From NCBI RefSeq assembly GCF_027706725.1, contig NZ_JAQFWQ010000037.1, positions 1 through 61,262 on the forward strand: 61,262 nt of DNA, given 5' to 3'. A program made the position numbers and the translations under genes. The notes beneath the pieces were generated by a model. It saw nothing but the letters and a program-made list of their open reading frames with translations, was not told the origin of the DNA and made no database searches. Every line of letters begins with the position of its first letter. The stretch's first letter is position 1. Below are positions 11,031 to 19,832 of the stretch, in pieces. The DNA comes from Nocardiopsis endophytica. GTDB taxonomy: Bacteria > Actinomycetota > Actinomycetes > Streptosporangiales > Streptosporangiaceae.

Positions 11031-11052
11031 CGGCGGCGCCGCGGCGCCGCCG
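11031..11052 (-). terminator. Perfect GC palindrome after gcvT
   Basis: CGGCGGCGCCG followed directly by CGGCGCCGCCG is a 22-bp perfect dyad starting 4 bp past the gcvT stop, within the 181-bp gcvT-gcvH gap. It could form a processing or attenuating hairpin, but has no terminator T-run. Confidence 0.35.
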
Positions 11053-11056
11053 GAAC

Positions 11057-12190
11057 TCAGCGTTCCCGCTTGTAGAACGGGAGCTCGACGACGTCCACGG
11101 GCTCGGTGCGCCCGCGCACGTCCACGGCGAACTCCCCGGCCGCGGTGTCCAGGTCGGCGTCGACGTAGGCCATCGCGATGGGCGTGCCCTGGGTGGGGGA
11201 GGGGGCGCCGCTGGTGAGCGTGCCGACCTGCTCACCGTCGCGCAGCAGCGGCATGTCCTTGCGGATGGGGCGGCGCCCGCGCGCGGACAGCCCGATCAGG
11301 CGGCGCCCGCCGCTGCGGTCGGCGCTGCGCTCGGCGGCGCGCTCCAGCGCCGCCCGGCCGACGAAGTCGCCCTTCTCGAACTTGACGACCCGGCCCAGCC
11401 CGGCGTCGAAGGGGGTGAGGTCGCGGGTCAGCTCCTGGCCGTACAGCGGCATCCCGGCCTCCAGGCGCAGGGTGTCGCGCGCCGACAGCCCGGCCGGGAC
11501 CAGCCCGTGCGGCTCGCCGGCCTTGAGCAGGGCGTCCCACACGGCGGGGGCGGCCGAGGCGGGCTCGATGAACAGCTCGAAGCCGTCCTCGCCGGTGTAG
11601 CCGGTGCGGGCGAGCAGCACCGGCTGCCCGGCGACGGTGTGCCGGTACCCCGCGTAGTACTTGATCTCCGACAGGTCGGCGTCGGTGAGCGGCGCCAGGA
11701 TGTCCACGGCCGCCGGACCCTGGAGGGCGATGAGCGCGGTGTCGGCGGAGCGGTCCTCCACCCGGGCGTCGAAGCCCTGGGCCCGCTCCTGGAGTGCGGC
11801 CAGCACCGTGGCGGCGTTGGCCGCGTTGGGGACGACCAGGTAGTCGTCGTCGGCGAGGCGGTAGACGATCAGGTCGTCGAGGACGCCGCCGTCCTCGTCG
11901 GTGATCATCGTGTACCGGGCGCGGCCCACGGCGACCTTGGACAGGAACCCGACCATCGCGTGGTCGAGGACGCCGGCGGCCTGGGGCCCGGTGACGCGGA
12001 CCTCGCCCATGTGGGAGAGGTCGAACAGGCCCGCCTTCTCCCGGACGGCCGTGTGCTCGGCCTTCTCGCCGGAGTAGCGCAGGGGCATCAGCCAGCCCGC
12101 GAAGTCGACCAGGGTGGCGCCCAGCGCCTCATGCGCGGAGCGGAGGGCGGTTTCGCGGAGGTTCGCGGACGCGCCGCCGGCGGATGTCAT
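11057..12190 (-). CDS. gcvT: Glycine cleavage system aminomethyltransferase (T protein)
   Basis: This 377-residue folate-dependent protein transfers the methylene group from lipoylated GcvH to tetrahydrofolate, releasing ammonia. Landmarks are FAGWLMPLRYSG near the N-terminus, the DLSHMGEV segment, ARTGYTGEDGFELF, and the C-terminal barrel ending LPFYKRER. The ATG at 12190 is preceded by GGGAG at good spacing; upstream in-frame codons overlap the riboswitch. It is the first gene behind the tandem glycine riboswitch, so it should be induced by glycine. Confidence 0.96.
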   Translation of the reverse strand: MTSAGGASANLRETALRSAHEALGATLVDFAGWLMPLRYSGEKAEHTAVREKAGLFDLSHMGEVRVTGPQAAGVLDHAMVGFLSKVAVGRARYTMITDEDGGVLDDLIVYRLADDDYLVVPNAANAATVLAALQERAQGFDARVEDRSADTALIALQGPAAVDILAPLTDADLSEIKYYAGYRHTVAGQPVLLARTGYTGEDGFELFIEPASAAPAVWDALLKAGEPHGLVPAGLSARDTLRLEAGMPLYGQELTRDLTPFDAGLGRVVKFEKGDFVGRAALERAAERSADRSGGRRLIGLSARGRRPIRKDMPLLRDGEQVGTLTSGAPSPTQGTPIAMAYVDADLDTAAGEFAVDVRGRTEPVDVVELPFYKRER

Positions 12191-12245
12191 GGTCACTCCC
12201 GAGAGGATGGTCGTCGTTGTGAATCCAAAGGCGTAGCCATCCTCC

Positions 12246-12432
12246 CCCTCTGTCATCGGTGCCTGAGAGCTTCACCGCGCGCACGGCGCGGCTTGCACCT
12301 TCGGCGAGGGGCGGCGGTGCCCCTGCTTTCCAGAGTGGTCTCGCCCGTACGGTCCGCAGCGCCTGAGAGGTTCTCTGGGGAGGGTTTGCTCCTTCGGCGG
12401 CCCGCGCCGGCTGCGCGGACTCTCTCCCGTGC
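12246..12432 (-). ncRNA. Tandem glycine riboswitch
   Basis: On the minus strand two aptamers follow one another. The first has GGGAGAG, CCGAAGGAGCAA and CCTCTCAGG; the second has CGCCGAAGGTGCAAG, CTCTCAGGCACCGATGACAG and closes with AGGG. These are the conserved segments of the gcvT glycine riboswitch class. It ends 55 bp before gcvT. In this class glycine binding usually turns the glycine cleavage genes on. Confidence 0.93.
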
Positions 12433-12573
12433 GGGGTCGTCGACCGGCTTCAGAGTAGCAGCGCACCTCCGGCGAGCACAGGGGCGGCCCCGGGGAGCCG
12501 CCCCTGGACAGGCCCATGACCTGGACCGTGGCACCTGCCGTGACCGTGGCGCCCGCCGTGGACGTGGGGCGGC

Positions 12574-13839
12574 TCAGCCCCGCGCCGGGGCGCCCAGGCC
12601 GCGGTCGACGCGGACCTCGCCGCCGCGCACCACCGCGCGCACGTTCTTCTCCGGCTCCGCCAGCACGGTGACGTCGGCCAGCGGGTCGCCGTCGACGACC
12701 ACCAGGTCGGCGTCGGCGCCCGCGCGCAGGGTGCCCACCCGGCCCTCCAGGTTCAGCAGCCGGGCGGCGGTGCACGTGGCCGAGCGCAGTACGGCCGCGG
12801 CGGGCTGCACCTGGGCCCGGATCGCGAACTCCTCGCTCTGGTGGGCCTGCATGCCGCCGAGCAGGTCGGTGCCGAAGACCAGGTCCACCCCGGCCTCGTG
12901 CGCCATGCGCAGCGCCTCCAGCCCGCGGTCGAGCACGGTGGACACCTTGGCCTGGCTCTCCGGGGGCAGCCCGTTGCGCGCCCCCTGGCGGGCCAGCTCC
13001 TGGTAGGTGACCAGGGTGGGCACGAGGAACGCCCGGCGCTGCAGGAACAGCTCCAGGCTGGATTCGTCGATGAGGTTGCCGTGCTCGATGCAGCGCACGC
13101 CCAGCCGCAGGCCCCGGTTGACGGCGCGGGCGGTGTAGGCGTGGCCGGTGACGTACCGGTTGGCGGCCTCGGCCTCCTCGACCACGGCGCGGATCTCCTC
13201 CTCGGCGGACTGGGTGGAGTCGATCCGGTCGGTCGGCGAGGCGACCCCGCCGGAGAGCATGATCTTGATGTGGTGGGCGCCGGTGCGCAGCTGGTCGCGG
13301 GCGGCGCGGCGGAACGCCGTCGCCCCGTCGCACACCAGGCCGGTGCTCGGGCAGCAGCCGTGCGACCCGGTGTCCTGGCGGCCGGGGCCGCGGAAGTCGC
13401 CGTGCCCGCCGGTCTGGGAGAGCGCCTTGCCGCCGAACAGCAGGCGCGGGCCGTCGATCAGCCCCTCGTCGACGGCCTGGGCCAGGCCCCAGTCGCCCCC
13501 GGCGACGTCGCGGACGGTGGTGAAGCCGCGGTGCAGCATGTCGTTGAGGGAGCGGGCGGCGAAGGCGGTGGCGTAGGAGGGCGAGTGGTCCATGGCCGCG
13601 CCCAGGTCGGCGCTGAAGGCGGTGGGGTGGACGTGGGCGTCGATCAGGCCGGGCATGAGCGTGGCCCCCGCGAGGTCGACGGTGCGCGCCCCCTCTCCGG
13701 GGTCGGGGGCCCGGCCCTGCCCGGTGGCGGCGATGCGGCCCTCGTCGGCGAGCAGCCAGGAGCCGGGGGTGCGGGTGCCCGCCTCGGGGTCGAGGAGGGC
13801 GGCGCCGGTGAACAGGGTGGTGCGGGGGCGGTCGGCCAT
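12574..13839 (-). CDS. Amidohydrolase family metal-dependent hydrolase
   Basis: The 421-residue protein has the amidohydrolase barrel: H69-x-H71 in DAHVHP, a probable carbamylated lysine K192 in HHIKIMLSGG, further metal histidines in GHAYT and EHGNL, and the catalytic aspartate in FGTDLL. It resembles the imidazolonepropionase-like/Xaa-Pro dipeptidase group that often cleaves N-acyl amino acids or dipeptides. The substrate cannot be read from sequence. It is divergent from an RpiR regulator, and the same operator-like dyad lies 55 bp before its start and before the symporter gene. That suggests the three genes form an uptake and hydrolysis module. Confidence 0.87.
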   Translation of the reverse strand: MADRPRTTLFTGAALLDPEAGTRTPGSWLLADEGRIAATGQGRAPDPGEGARTVDLAGATLMPGLIDAHVHPTAFSADLGAAMDHSPSYATAFAARSLNDMLHRGFTTVRDVAGGDWGLAQAVDEGLIDGPRLLFGGKALSQTGGHGDFRGPGRQDTGSHGCCPSTGLVCDGATAFRRAARDQLRTGAHHIKIMLSGGVASPTDRIDSTQSAEEEIRAVVEEAEAANRYVTGHAYTARAVNRGLRLGVRCIEHGNLIDESSLELFLQRRAFLVPTLVTYQELARQGARNGLPPESQAKVSTVLDRGLEALRMAHEAGVDLVFGTDLLGGMQAHQSEEFAIRAQVQPAAAVLRSATCTAARLLNLEGRVGTLRAGADADLVVVDGDPLADVTVLAEPEKNVRAVVRGGEVRVDRGLGAPARG

Positions 13840-13893
13840 GGGGTACCTCCGGTCGCGGGTGCCAGCGGCGCGCCGGGTGATGCGCGCCTCATT

Positions 13894-13913
13894 CGCAATA
13901 TATGTTGCATGAC
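13894..13913. promoter_or_regulatory. RpiR-type operator candidate, copy 1
   Basis: CGCAATATATGTTGCATGAC contains a GCAA-N6-TTGC dyad. It matches 16 of 20 positions with the copy at 15199-15218. It lies between the divergent amidohydrolase and RpiR genes, so it could control both. Confidence 0.6.
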
Positions 13914-14051
13914 GGGGTGGGGGGAGGGCCGGGGGCGCCTTCGCGGTCCCGGCCGCCGGTGCGGTGCCGGGCCGGGCCGGGGCGAGGCGACAATGGTCGC
14001 CGGGCCGGGACGGGCCCGAACCGGGCGGGAGAGCGGAGGCGGAGGGCCGAG

Positions 14052-14882
14052 ATGCCGGACTGGATCGAGGAGGCGCTGGCGGGCGGCCGCCTGGGGCGTG
14101 CCGCCGAGCGGGTGGTCCGGGTGCTGCGCGACGACCCGAGGTTCGCCTCCTACGCCAGCACCGCCGAGCTGGCCGCGCGGGCCGAGGTGAACGTCGCGAC
14201 CGTGGTGCGCGCCGCCCAGCAGCTCGGCTTCTCGGGCTGGCCCGCCCTGCGCGTGGAGCTGCGCTCGCGGTACCTGGCCTCGCTCACCGCGGGCGAGGTG
14301 CTGGCCGAGCACGCCGACACCGCCGACCCGGTCCGCGACGCCGTCCGCTCCGACCGCGAGGCCCTGCGCACCCTCGACCGCACCCTGGAGCCGGAGCGGG
14401 TGCGCGCCCTGGCGCAGGCGCTGCACGGCGCGCGGCGGACCCTGGTGCTCGGCTCGGGGACGTTCGCCGCGCCGGGGCTGCAGCTCTCGCACGCCGCCGG
14501 GATCATGGGCTACGACGTGGAGCTGCGCGACACCGGGGGGACCGCGCTCGTTGCCGCCGTGTCCCGGCTGAGGAAGGGCGACCTGGTCCTGGTGTGCGAC
14601 CTGTGGCGGGTCCCCCGCGTGATCCGCTCGGCCGCCCGCATGGCCGCCGAGCGGTCCGTCGCCACCGCCGTGATCACCGACCGGAGGGACTCGCCCCTGG
14701 TCGAGGAGGCCGCGCACGTGATCCTGGTCCCGAGCGAAGGGGTGGGCATGTTCCCGTCCCTGACGCCGGTGATGGCCGTCGTCCACGCACTGCTGGCCGA
14801 ACTGACCCGCATCGGCGGCGATGAGGCCCTCCAGGCCGTCCGCCGCACCGAGGCCCTGTGGGAACAGGCCGAACTCTTCTGA
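14052..14882 (+). CDS. MurR/RpiR family transcriptional regulator
   Basis: The 276-residue regulator has an N-terminal helix-turn-helix of the RpiR type (residues about 1-75, with TAELAARAEVNVATVVRAAQ as the recognition region). A C-terminal SIS sugar-isomerase-like domain follows (about residues 110-245, with TLVLGSGTF and GDLVLVCDLWR). SIS domains usually bind phosphosugars or related ligands. The ATG is chosen for the GGAGG-rich leader. It sits between the amidohydrolase and the symporter, each preceded by a copy of the same dyad, so it probably regulates these neighbours and itself. Confidence 0.88.
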   Translation: MPDWIEEALAGGRLGRAAERVVRVLRDDPRFASYASTAELAARAEVNVATVVRAAQQLGFSGWPALRVELRSRYLASLTAGEVLAEHADTADPVRDAVRSDREALRTLDRTLEPERVRALAQALHGARRTLVLGSGTFAAPGLQLSHAAGIMGYDVELRDTGGTALVAAVSRLRKGDLVLVCDLWRVPRVIRSAARMAAERSVATAVITDRRDSPLVEEAAHVILVPSEGVGMFPSLTPVMAVVHALLAELTRIGGDEALQAVRRTEALWEQAELF

Positions 14883-15178
14883 CACGGGCAGGGGCCATCG
14901 GTCGGCTCCCCCTCTCCGGGGTGCCTGCCGGGTACCAGGCCACCTGACGTTCCGGGTTGAAGGGCGGTGACGACGCAAGTCAGCAGCCCCTGGCGCAGCG
15001 CTGCCAGCCGCGGCGACCACCCGCACGCGCCGCGCTCGGCGGCGCTGCGGTGAGGGGCGCCGACCTTTCCTTGTCGCCGCCCTCCACCCCTCACCCCGCC
15101 GGCCCGCCGGGAGGGACGGCGTCGCTCCGGCTCTCTCGTGAGGGGGCTGATCTGGGGGGATGCGGCACCGGAGGGATA
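14883..15178. other. Intergenic region with the second dispersed repeat copy
   Basis: No gene is seen. About 15000-15120 resembles 79-200 near the window start. The best match is GCGCTGCGGTG at 15042 with TCGCCGCCCTCCACC after it. The control sites for the symporter follow immediately. Confidence 0.4.
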
Positions 15179-15195
15179 GTGATGTGGATCACATC
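15179..15195. promoter_or_regulatory. Crp-like dyad before the symporter
   Basis: GTGATGTGGATCAC fits GTGA-N6-TCAC, the Crp half-site arrangement. An overlapping GATGTG-GAT-CACATC dyad occupies 15181-15195. It lies 4 bp before the RpiR-type site, suggesting combined cAMP-receptor and RpiR control; inferred only. Confidence 0.45.
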
Positions 15196-15198
15196 AAA

Positions 15199-15218
15199 TG
15201 CAATGAGTGTTGCATGAC
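15199..15218. promoter_or_regulatory. RpiR-type operator candidate, copy 2
   Basis: TGCAATGAGTGTTGCATGAC has a perfect TGCAA-N6-TTGCA dyad and matches copy 1 (13894-13913) at 16 of 20 positions. It lies about 95 bp upstream of the symporter start. Confidence 0.6.
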
Positions 15219-15311
15219 ACAGGTTCGTGCTGCTTACATCGCAATCGTTCGGATCCGACCCCGGCCCTCTGTGGGCCCGTCCCCCTGCCCGGTCTTCCGC
15301 GAAGGTGTTCC

Positions 15312-16730
15312 ATGCAGACCGTCCATCTCGTGATCCTCGCCGTGTACCTGCTGGCCATGGTGGGCGTCGCCGTGTACTTCCTCCGCTCGGGCCGGCTCGG
15401 CGGCGGTGACGACTTCCTGTTCGCCGGGCGCAGCCTGCCCCGGCCCGTCATGATCGCCACCCTGCTGGTGACCTGGGTGGGGTCCGGGACCATCATCGGC
15501 GGCGCCAACTTCGCCTACACCTACGGCCCCGTCGCCGGGCTCGTCTTCTTCGCCGGGACCCCGCTGGGCATCCTCGTCCTGCTGCTCGCCGCCCGGCGCA
15601 TCCGGCGGGCCTCCCGGCACACCGTCCCCGAGCTGCTGGAGGCCCGCTTCGGCACCGGGGTCCGCACCGTCGCCGCCGCCGTCACCGCGCTCGCCTACAT
15701 CGGCCTGGTCGCCTCCCAGTTCATCGGCGGGGGCTACGTGGTCGGCCTGATCACCCCGCTGAGCGCCACCCAGGGCACGGTCCTGGTGGCGGTCGTGGTC
15801 ACCCTGCTCACCGTCACCGGCGGCCTCTTCTCGGTGGCCTACACCGACTTCCTTTCGGCGATCCTCATCGTGCTCGGCCTGTTCGTGTCCCTGCCGCTGG
15901 TCTTCGCCGCCGTCGGCGGCCCCGCCGCCTACTGGGACGGCCTGCCCGAGGCGGCCACCACACCCACCGGCGGGCTCACCGCCCTGCAGCTCCTCGGCTA
16001 CTTCCTGCCGCTGTTCCTGCTCCTGCTCGCCGACCAGAACATCTACCAGCGCCTCACCGCCGCCAAGGACGAGCGCGCCGCCCGCGCGTCCACCGTGGGC
16101 ATGCTGGTCTCCAGCTTCTTCGTCTTCGTCCCGGTGGTCCTGCTGGCCTCGGCGGCCGCGGTGCTCATGCCCGGCATCAACGGCGACATGGCCGTCCTGG
16201 CCCTGGCCTCCGAAGGCCACCTGCCCGCCGTGCTCGGCGGCCTCATCCTCGCCGGGGCGGTCGCCTTCGTCATCACCACCGGCTCGTCGTTCATGCTGTC
16301 GGCCGCCTCCAACATCGCCTACGACCTCTACGCGCGCTTCGCCAAGGGCGCGCAGGGCGAGGCGGGCGGGCGCCGCGGCCTGGCGGTGCAGCGGGGCGCG
16401 GTGCTGGTCATCGCGGTGGTCGCGTTCGCCCTCGGGCTGTTCTTCCCGACCGTGCTCGAACTGCAGATGTACTCCTACACCATCTACGGTGCGGCCATCA
16501 CCCCCGCGGTGTTCGCGGTGCTGTTCTGGAAGCGCGCCACCACGGCCGGGGCGGTCGCCGCCCTGGTCGTCGGCGCCGCCACCACCATCGGCTGGCAACT
16601 GGCCGGCACGCCCGGCGACGTCAACGGCGTGGTCGTCGCGCTCCCCGCGGCGCTGCTCGCCCTCGTGGCCGCCAGCCTGCTCACCAAGGCGCCGGACCCC
16701 GAGACCCTCGAAGCCGCCGGCGTCGACTGA
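15312..16730 (+). CDS. Sodium:solute symporter (SSS family)
   Basis: The 472-residue membrane protein has about thirteen hydrophobic helices. It opens with the SSS signature region: a GGGDDFLFAGRSLP segment, then VTWVGSGTIIGGANFAY. These transporters use the sodium gradient to import organic solutes. The ATG is preceded by GAAGG. RpiR-type and Crp-like sites lie upstream, and the regulator and amidohydrolase are neighbours, so the imported solute is probably the amidohydrolase substrate or its product. A strong hairpin follows the stop. Confidence 0.92.
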   Translation: MQTVHLVILAVYLLAMVGVAVYFLRSGRLGGGDDFLFAGRSLPRPVMIATLLVTWVGSGTIIGGANFAYTYGPVAGLVFFAGTPLGILVLLLAARRIRRASRHTVPELLEARFGTGVRTVAAAVTALAYIGLVASQFIGGGYVVGLITPLSATQGTVLVAVVVTLLTVTGGLFSVAYTDFLSAILIVLGLFVSLPLVFAAVGGPAAYWDGLPEAATTPTGGLTALQLLGYFLPLFLLLLADQNIYQRLTAAKDERAARASTVGMLVSSFFVFVPVVLLASAAAVLMPGINGDMAVLALASEGHLPAVLGGLILAGAVAFVITTGSSFMLSAASNIAYDLYARFAKGAQGEAGGRRGLAVQRGAVLVIAVVAFALGLFFPTVLELQMYSYTIYGAAITPAVFAVLFWKRATTAGAVAALVVGAATTIGWQLAGTPGDVNGVVVALPAALLALVAASLLTKAPDPETLEAAGVD

Positions 16731-16751
16731 GCGCAGGAGGAGAGACGCGAA

Positions 16752-16784
16752 AAGGGCCCAGCACGCGGTGCGTGCTGGGCCCTT
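16752..16784. terminator. Bidirectional terminator hairpin
   Basis: A 14-bp perfect stem, AAGGGCCCAGCACG / CGTGCTGGGCCCTT with a 5-nt loop, lies between two convergent genes (symporter and DAHP synthase). A short A run on one side and TT on the other suit termination in both directions. Confidence 0.88.
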
Positions 16785-16792
16785 CGCGGTGC

Positions 16793-17851
16793 TCAGGCCT
16801 TGCGGCGGCGGCGCACCGCCTCGGCCAGGCCCTGCAGGACGTCGACGGTGGTGTCCCAGCCCATGCACTTGTCGGTGATCGACTTGCCGTACACCAGCTC
16901 GGACGGGTCGCCCAGCTTCTGGGCGCCCTCCTCGATGAAGCTCTCCAGCATCACGCCGACGATGCCCCGCTCGCCCTCGGAGATCTGGGCCGCGATGTCC
17001 TGGGCGACGGCCGGCTGGCGCTTGTGGTCCTTGCCGCTGTTGGCGTGCGAGGCGTCGATCATCACCCGGCGGCGCAGCCCGGCGCCCTCCACCGCGTCCA
17101 GCGCGGACCGCACGTGCTCGGCCCCGTAGTTGGGGCCGGTGCGCCCGCCGCGCAGGATGAGGTGGCAGTCCGGGTTGCCGCTGGTGCTGACGACCGACCC
17201 GGCCCCGGCCGGGTCGACACCGAAGAAGGTGTGCGGGGCGGCGGCCGCGCCGCAGGCGTCCACCGCCACCTGCACGTCGCCGTCGGTGCCGTTCTTGAAG
17301 CCGACCGGCATGCTCAGGCCGCTGCTGAGCTGGCGGTGCACCTGGCTCTCGGTGGTGCGGGCGCCGATCGCCCCCCAGGTGACGGCGTCGGCGATGTACT
17401 GCGGGGTGATCGGGTCGAGGAACTCGGTGCCCGCCGGGACCCCCAGCGAGCCGATGTCCAGCAGCAGCTTGCGCGCCGTGCGCAGGCCTCGGTGCACGTC
17501 GTGGCTCTCGTCCAGCCCCGGGTCGTTGATCAGGCCCTTCCAGCCCAGGGTGGTGCGCGGCTTCTCGAAGTAGACCCGCATCACCACGCACAGGTCGGCC
17601 GCGACCGACGGCGTCAGGTCCTTCAGGCGGCGCGCGTAGTCGAGCGCCGCCTCCGGGTCGTGCACCGAGCACGGCCCCACGATGACCAGCAGCCGGTCGT
17701 CCTCGCCGTTCAGCACCCGCGCGACCTCGGCCCGGGCGTCCTCGACCAGCGCCGTGCGCTCGGGGCCCATCGGCAGTTCGGCCAGAACGTCGCGCGGCGC
17801 GACCAGCGGCCGGTAACTGGCGATGCGGGTGTCATTGGTGCTGCTCGTCAT
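16793..17851 (-). CDS. 3-deoxy-7-phosphoheptulonate synthase, class I (DAHP synthase)
   Basis: The 352-residue enzyme condenses phosphoenolpyruvate and erythrose 4-phosphate in the first step of the shikimate pathway. Class I (AroF/G/H-like) motifs are clear: IVGPCSVHD, the KPRTTLGWKGLINDP segment, PVGFKNGTDG, and IDASHANSGKDHKRQ. Many actinomycetes rely on a class II enzyme for primary metabolism, so a class I copy may be an extra or pathway-specific isozyme. No aromatic biosynthesis genes are adjacent. It ends at the shared hairpin with the symporter. Confidence 0.95.
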   Translation of the reverse strand: MTSSTNDTRIASYRPLVAPRDVLAELPMGPERTALVEDARAEVARVLNGEDDRLLVIVGPCSVHDPEAALDYARRLKDLTPSVAADLCVVMRVYFEKPRTTLGWKGLINDPGLDESHDVHRGLRTARKLLLDIGSLGVPAGTEFLDPITPQYIADAVTWGAIGARTTESQVHRQLSSGLSMPVGFKNGTDGDVQVAVDACGAAAAPHTFFGVDPAGAGSVVSTSGNPDCHLILRGGRTGPNYGAEHVRSALDAVEGAGLRRRVMIDASHANSGKDHKRQPAVAQDIAAQISEGERGIVGVMLESFIEEGAQKLGDPSELVYGKSITDKCMGWDTTVDVLQGLAEAVRRRRKA

Positions 17852-17984
17852 GGTGTCGGATGCTCCTCATCCCCGTCGTCCCCGGTCGGCCCTCCTGGAA
17901 CCCTAGCGCCAACACAGGTGCCGGTCCGAGCCGTGGGGCGGGAGTGTGGTGCGGGTCATCGCGGGCCTTCTCAGCAGGTGAGAC

Positions 17985-19688
17985 TCACTCCTTGAGGCCG
18001 GGCAGGTCCTCCTCCCAGAACTCCCCGGGGTTGCGCTCCTTCTCCGGCGCCCCGCGCTCGTGCTCGGCGGTGCGCAGCTCCACCCGGCGGATCTTTCCGG
18101 AGACCGTCTTGGGCAGCGCTGCGAACTCCAGCCGCCGCACCCGCTTGTACGGCGCCAGCCGCTCCCTGCAGAACGCCAGGATCGAACGGGCGGTGTCGGC
18201 GTCGGGCTTCGCCCCCGCCACCAGGGTGACGAACGCCTTGGGCACCGCCAGCCGCACCGGGTCGGGGGAGGGCACGACCGCCGCCTCGGCGACCGCCTCG
18301 TGCTCGATCAGCACGCTCTCCAGCTCGAAGGGGGAGATGCGGTAGTCGGAGGCCTTGAACACGTCGTCGCGTCGGCCGATGTAGGTGATGTGCCCGCCTG
18401 TGTCCCGGGAGGCCACGTCGCCGGTGTGGTACAGCCCGTCGCGCATCACCTCGGCGGTGCGCTCCTCGCTGTCGGCGTACCCGGCCATCACCCCCACCGG
18501 GGCGTCCCGCAGCGACACGCACACCTCGCCCTGGTCGCCGTCCCGCCCGGTCACCGGGTCGGCCAGCACCACCTCATAGCCCGGCATCGGCAGGCCCATC
18601 GACCCCGGCCGCACGTCCTGGCCGGGGGAGTTGCCGACCGTCACGGTGGTCTCGGTCTGCCCGAACCCGTCGCGCACGGTGATCCCCCAGGCGGTGCGCA
18701 CCTGCTCGATCACCTCCGGGTTGAGCGGCTCCCCGGCCGACACCGCCTCGCGCACCGGGGCGGCGCCCGACCCCAGGTCGGCCTGGATGAGCATGCGCCA
18801 CACGGTCGGCGGGGCGCAGAAGGTGTCCACCCCGCACCGGCGCACCGTCGCCAGGAGCGCGGCCGCGTCGAACCGGGCCTGGTTCACCGACAGCACCGTG
18901 GCCTGGGCGTTCCACGGGGCGAACACGCTGCTGTAGGCGTGCTTGGCCCACCCGGGGGAGGAGATGTTCAGGTGCACGTCGCCGGGGCGGATGCCCACCC
19001 AGTACATGGTGGACAGGTGCCCGGCCGGGTACGACAGGTGGGTGTGCTGCACCAGCTTGGGCGCCGAGGTGGTGCCGGAGGTGAAGTACAGCAGCAGCGG
19101 GTCGTCGGCCAGCGTCCGGTGGTCGGGCGCGAAGTCCAGGGCGGCGTGGCGGCAGTCGGTGTAGGGCAGCCAGCCCTCCATGTAGCCGACGCTGATCCGG
19201 GTCCAGTGCCCGGGCACCCCCTCGAACTTGGGGGTGTCGGCGGCGTTGGCGATCACGTGCCGCACCCCGCCGCGCTCGATCCGGTCGGCCAGGTCGCCGG
19301 AGGTCAGCAGCGGCGTGGCGGGGATGAGCACCGCGCCCAGGCGGATCGCGGCCAGCGTGGTCTCCCACAGCTCCACCTGGTTGCCCAGCATCACCAGGAC
19401 CCGGTCGCCCCGGTGCACGCCCTGGTTGTGCAGCCAGTTCGCGGTCTGCCTGCTCCGCTCGGCCATCTCCCGGTAGGTCAGCCGCGTCTCCGAGCCGTCC
19501 TCGTCCACGATCCACAGGGCGAGCCGGTCGGGATGCTCCTCGGCGGCCGGGTCGAAGTGGTCCTGCGCCCAGTTGAAGTGGTCGGGCCGGGGCCAGGAGA
19601 AGCGCGCGTGCGCCTGGGCGCGGTCCTCCCGGAGCTCCAGCAGCAGGTCGCGCGCCGCCCGGAACTCGGCGGTGGCGGGGTTCGGCAT
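17985..19688 (-). CDS. AMP-dependent acyl-CoA synthetase (medium-chain/ACSM-like)
   Basis: The 567-residue adenylate-forming enzyme activates a carboxylic acid to acyl-AMP and then acyl-CoA. The P-loop is YFTSGTTSAPK, the A5-like motif is GFGQTETT, the hinge region is YHTGDVASRD, and the catalytic lysine lies in LPKTVSGKIRRVELR near the C-terminus. Overall similarity is to the medium-chain acyl-CoA/benzoate ligase group. Substrate chain length cannot be read from sequence. It stands alone, upstream of the DAHP synthase on the same strand but 133 bp apart. Confidence 0.9.
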   Translation of the reverse strand: MPNPATAEFRAARDLLLELREDRAQAHARFSWPRPDHFNWAQDHFDPAAEEHPDRLALWIVDEDGSETRLTYREMAERSRQTANWLHNQGVHRGDRVLVMLGNQVELWETTLAAIRLGAVLIPATPLLTSGDLADRIERGGVRHVIANAADTPKFEGVPGHWTRISVGYMEGWLPYTDCRHAALDFAPDHRTLADDPLLLYFTSGTTSAPKLVQHTHLSYPAGHLSTMYWVGIRPGDVHLNISSPGWAKHAYSSVFAPWNAQATVLSVNQARFDAAALLATVRRCGVDTFCAPPTVWRMLIQADLGSGAAPVREAVSAGEPLNPEVIEQVRTAWGITVRDGFGQTETTVTVGNSPGQDVRPGSMGLPMPGYEVVLADPVTGRDGDQGEVCVSLRDAPVGVMAGYADSEERTAEVMRDGLYHTGDVASRDTGGHITYIGRRDDVFKASDYRISPFELESVLIEHEAVAEAAVVPSPDPVRLAVPKAFVTLVAGAKPDADTARSILAFCRERLAPYKRVRRLEFAALPKTVSGKIRRVELRTAEHERGAPEKERNPGEFWEEDLPGLKE

Positions 19689-19832
19689 GGAGGGACCTCC
19701 GCATCCGGTGTGTGAGCGCTGTCACTCTAACCGCTGGGGGTCCCCCCTGTCCCGGACCGCCGTCCCGGGCCGCTGCCAGGGCCGCCGTCGCGGGCCGCGG
19801 AGGCCGTGCGGCGGAGGGCTAGCATCGGTCCG

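Noticed and set aside
12191-12256. gcvT starting at 12256
   Set aside because: Those codons lie in the riboswitch tail; the ATG at 12190 has a proper ribosome site.
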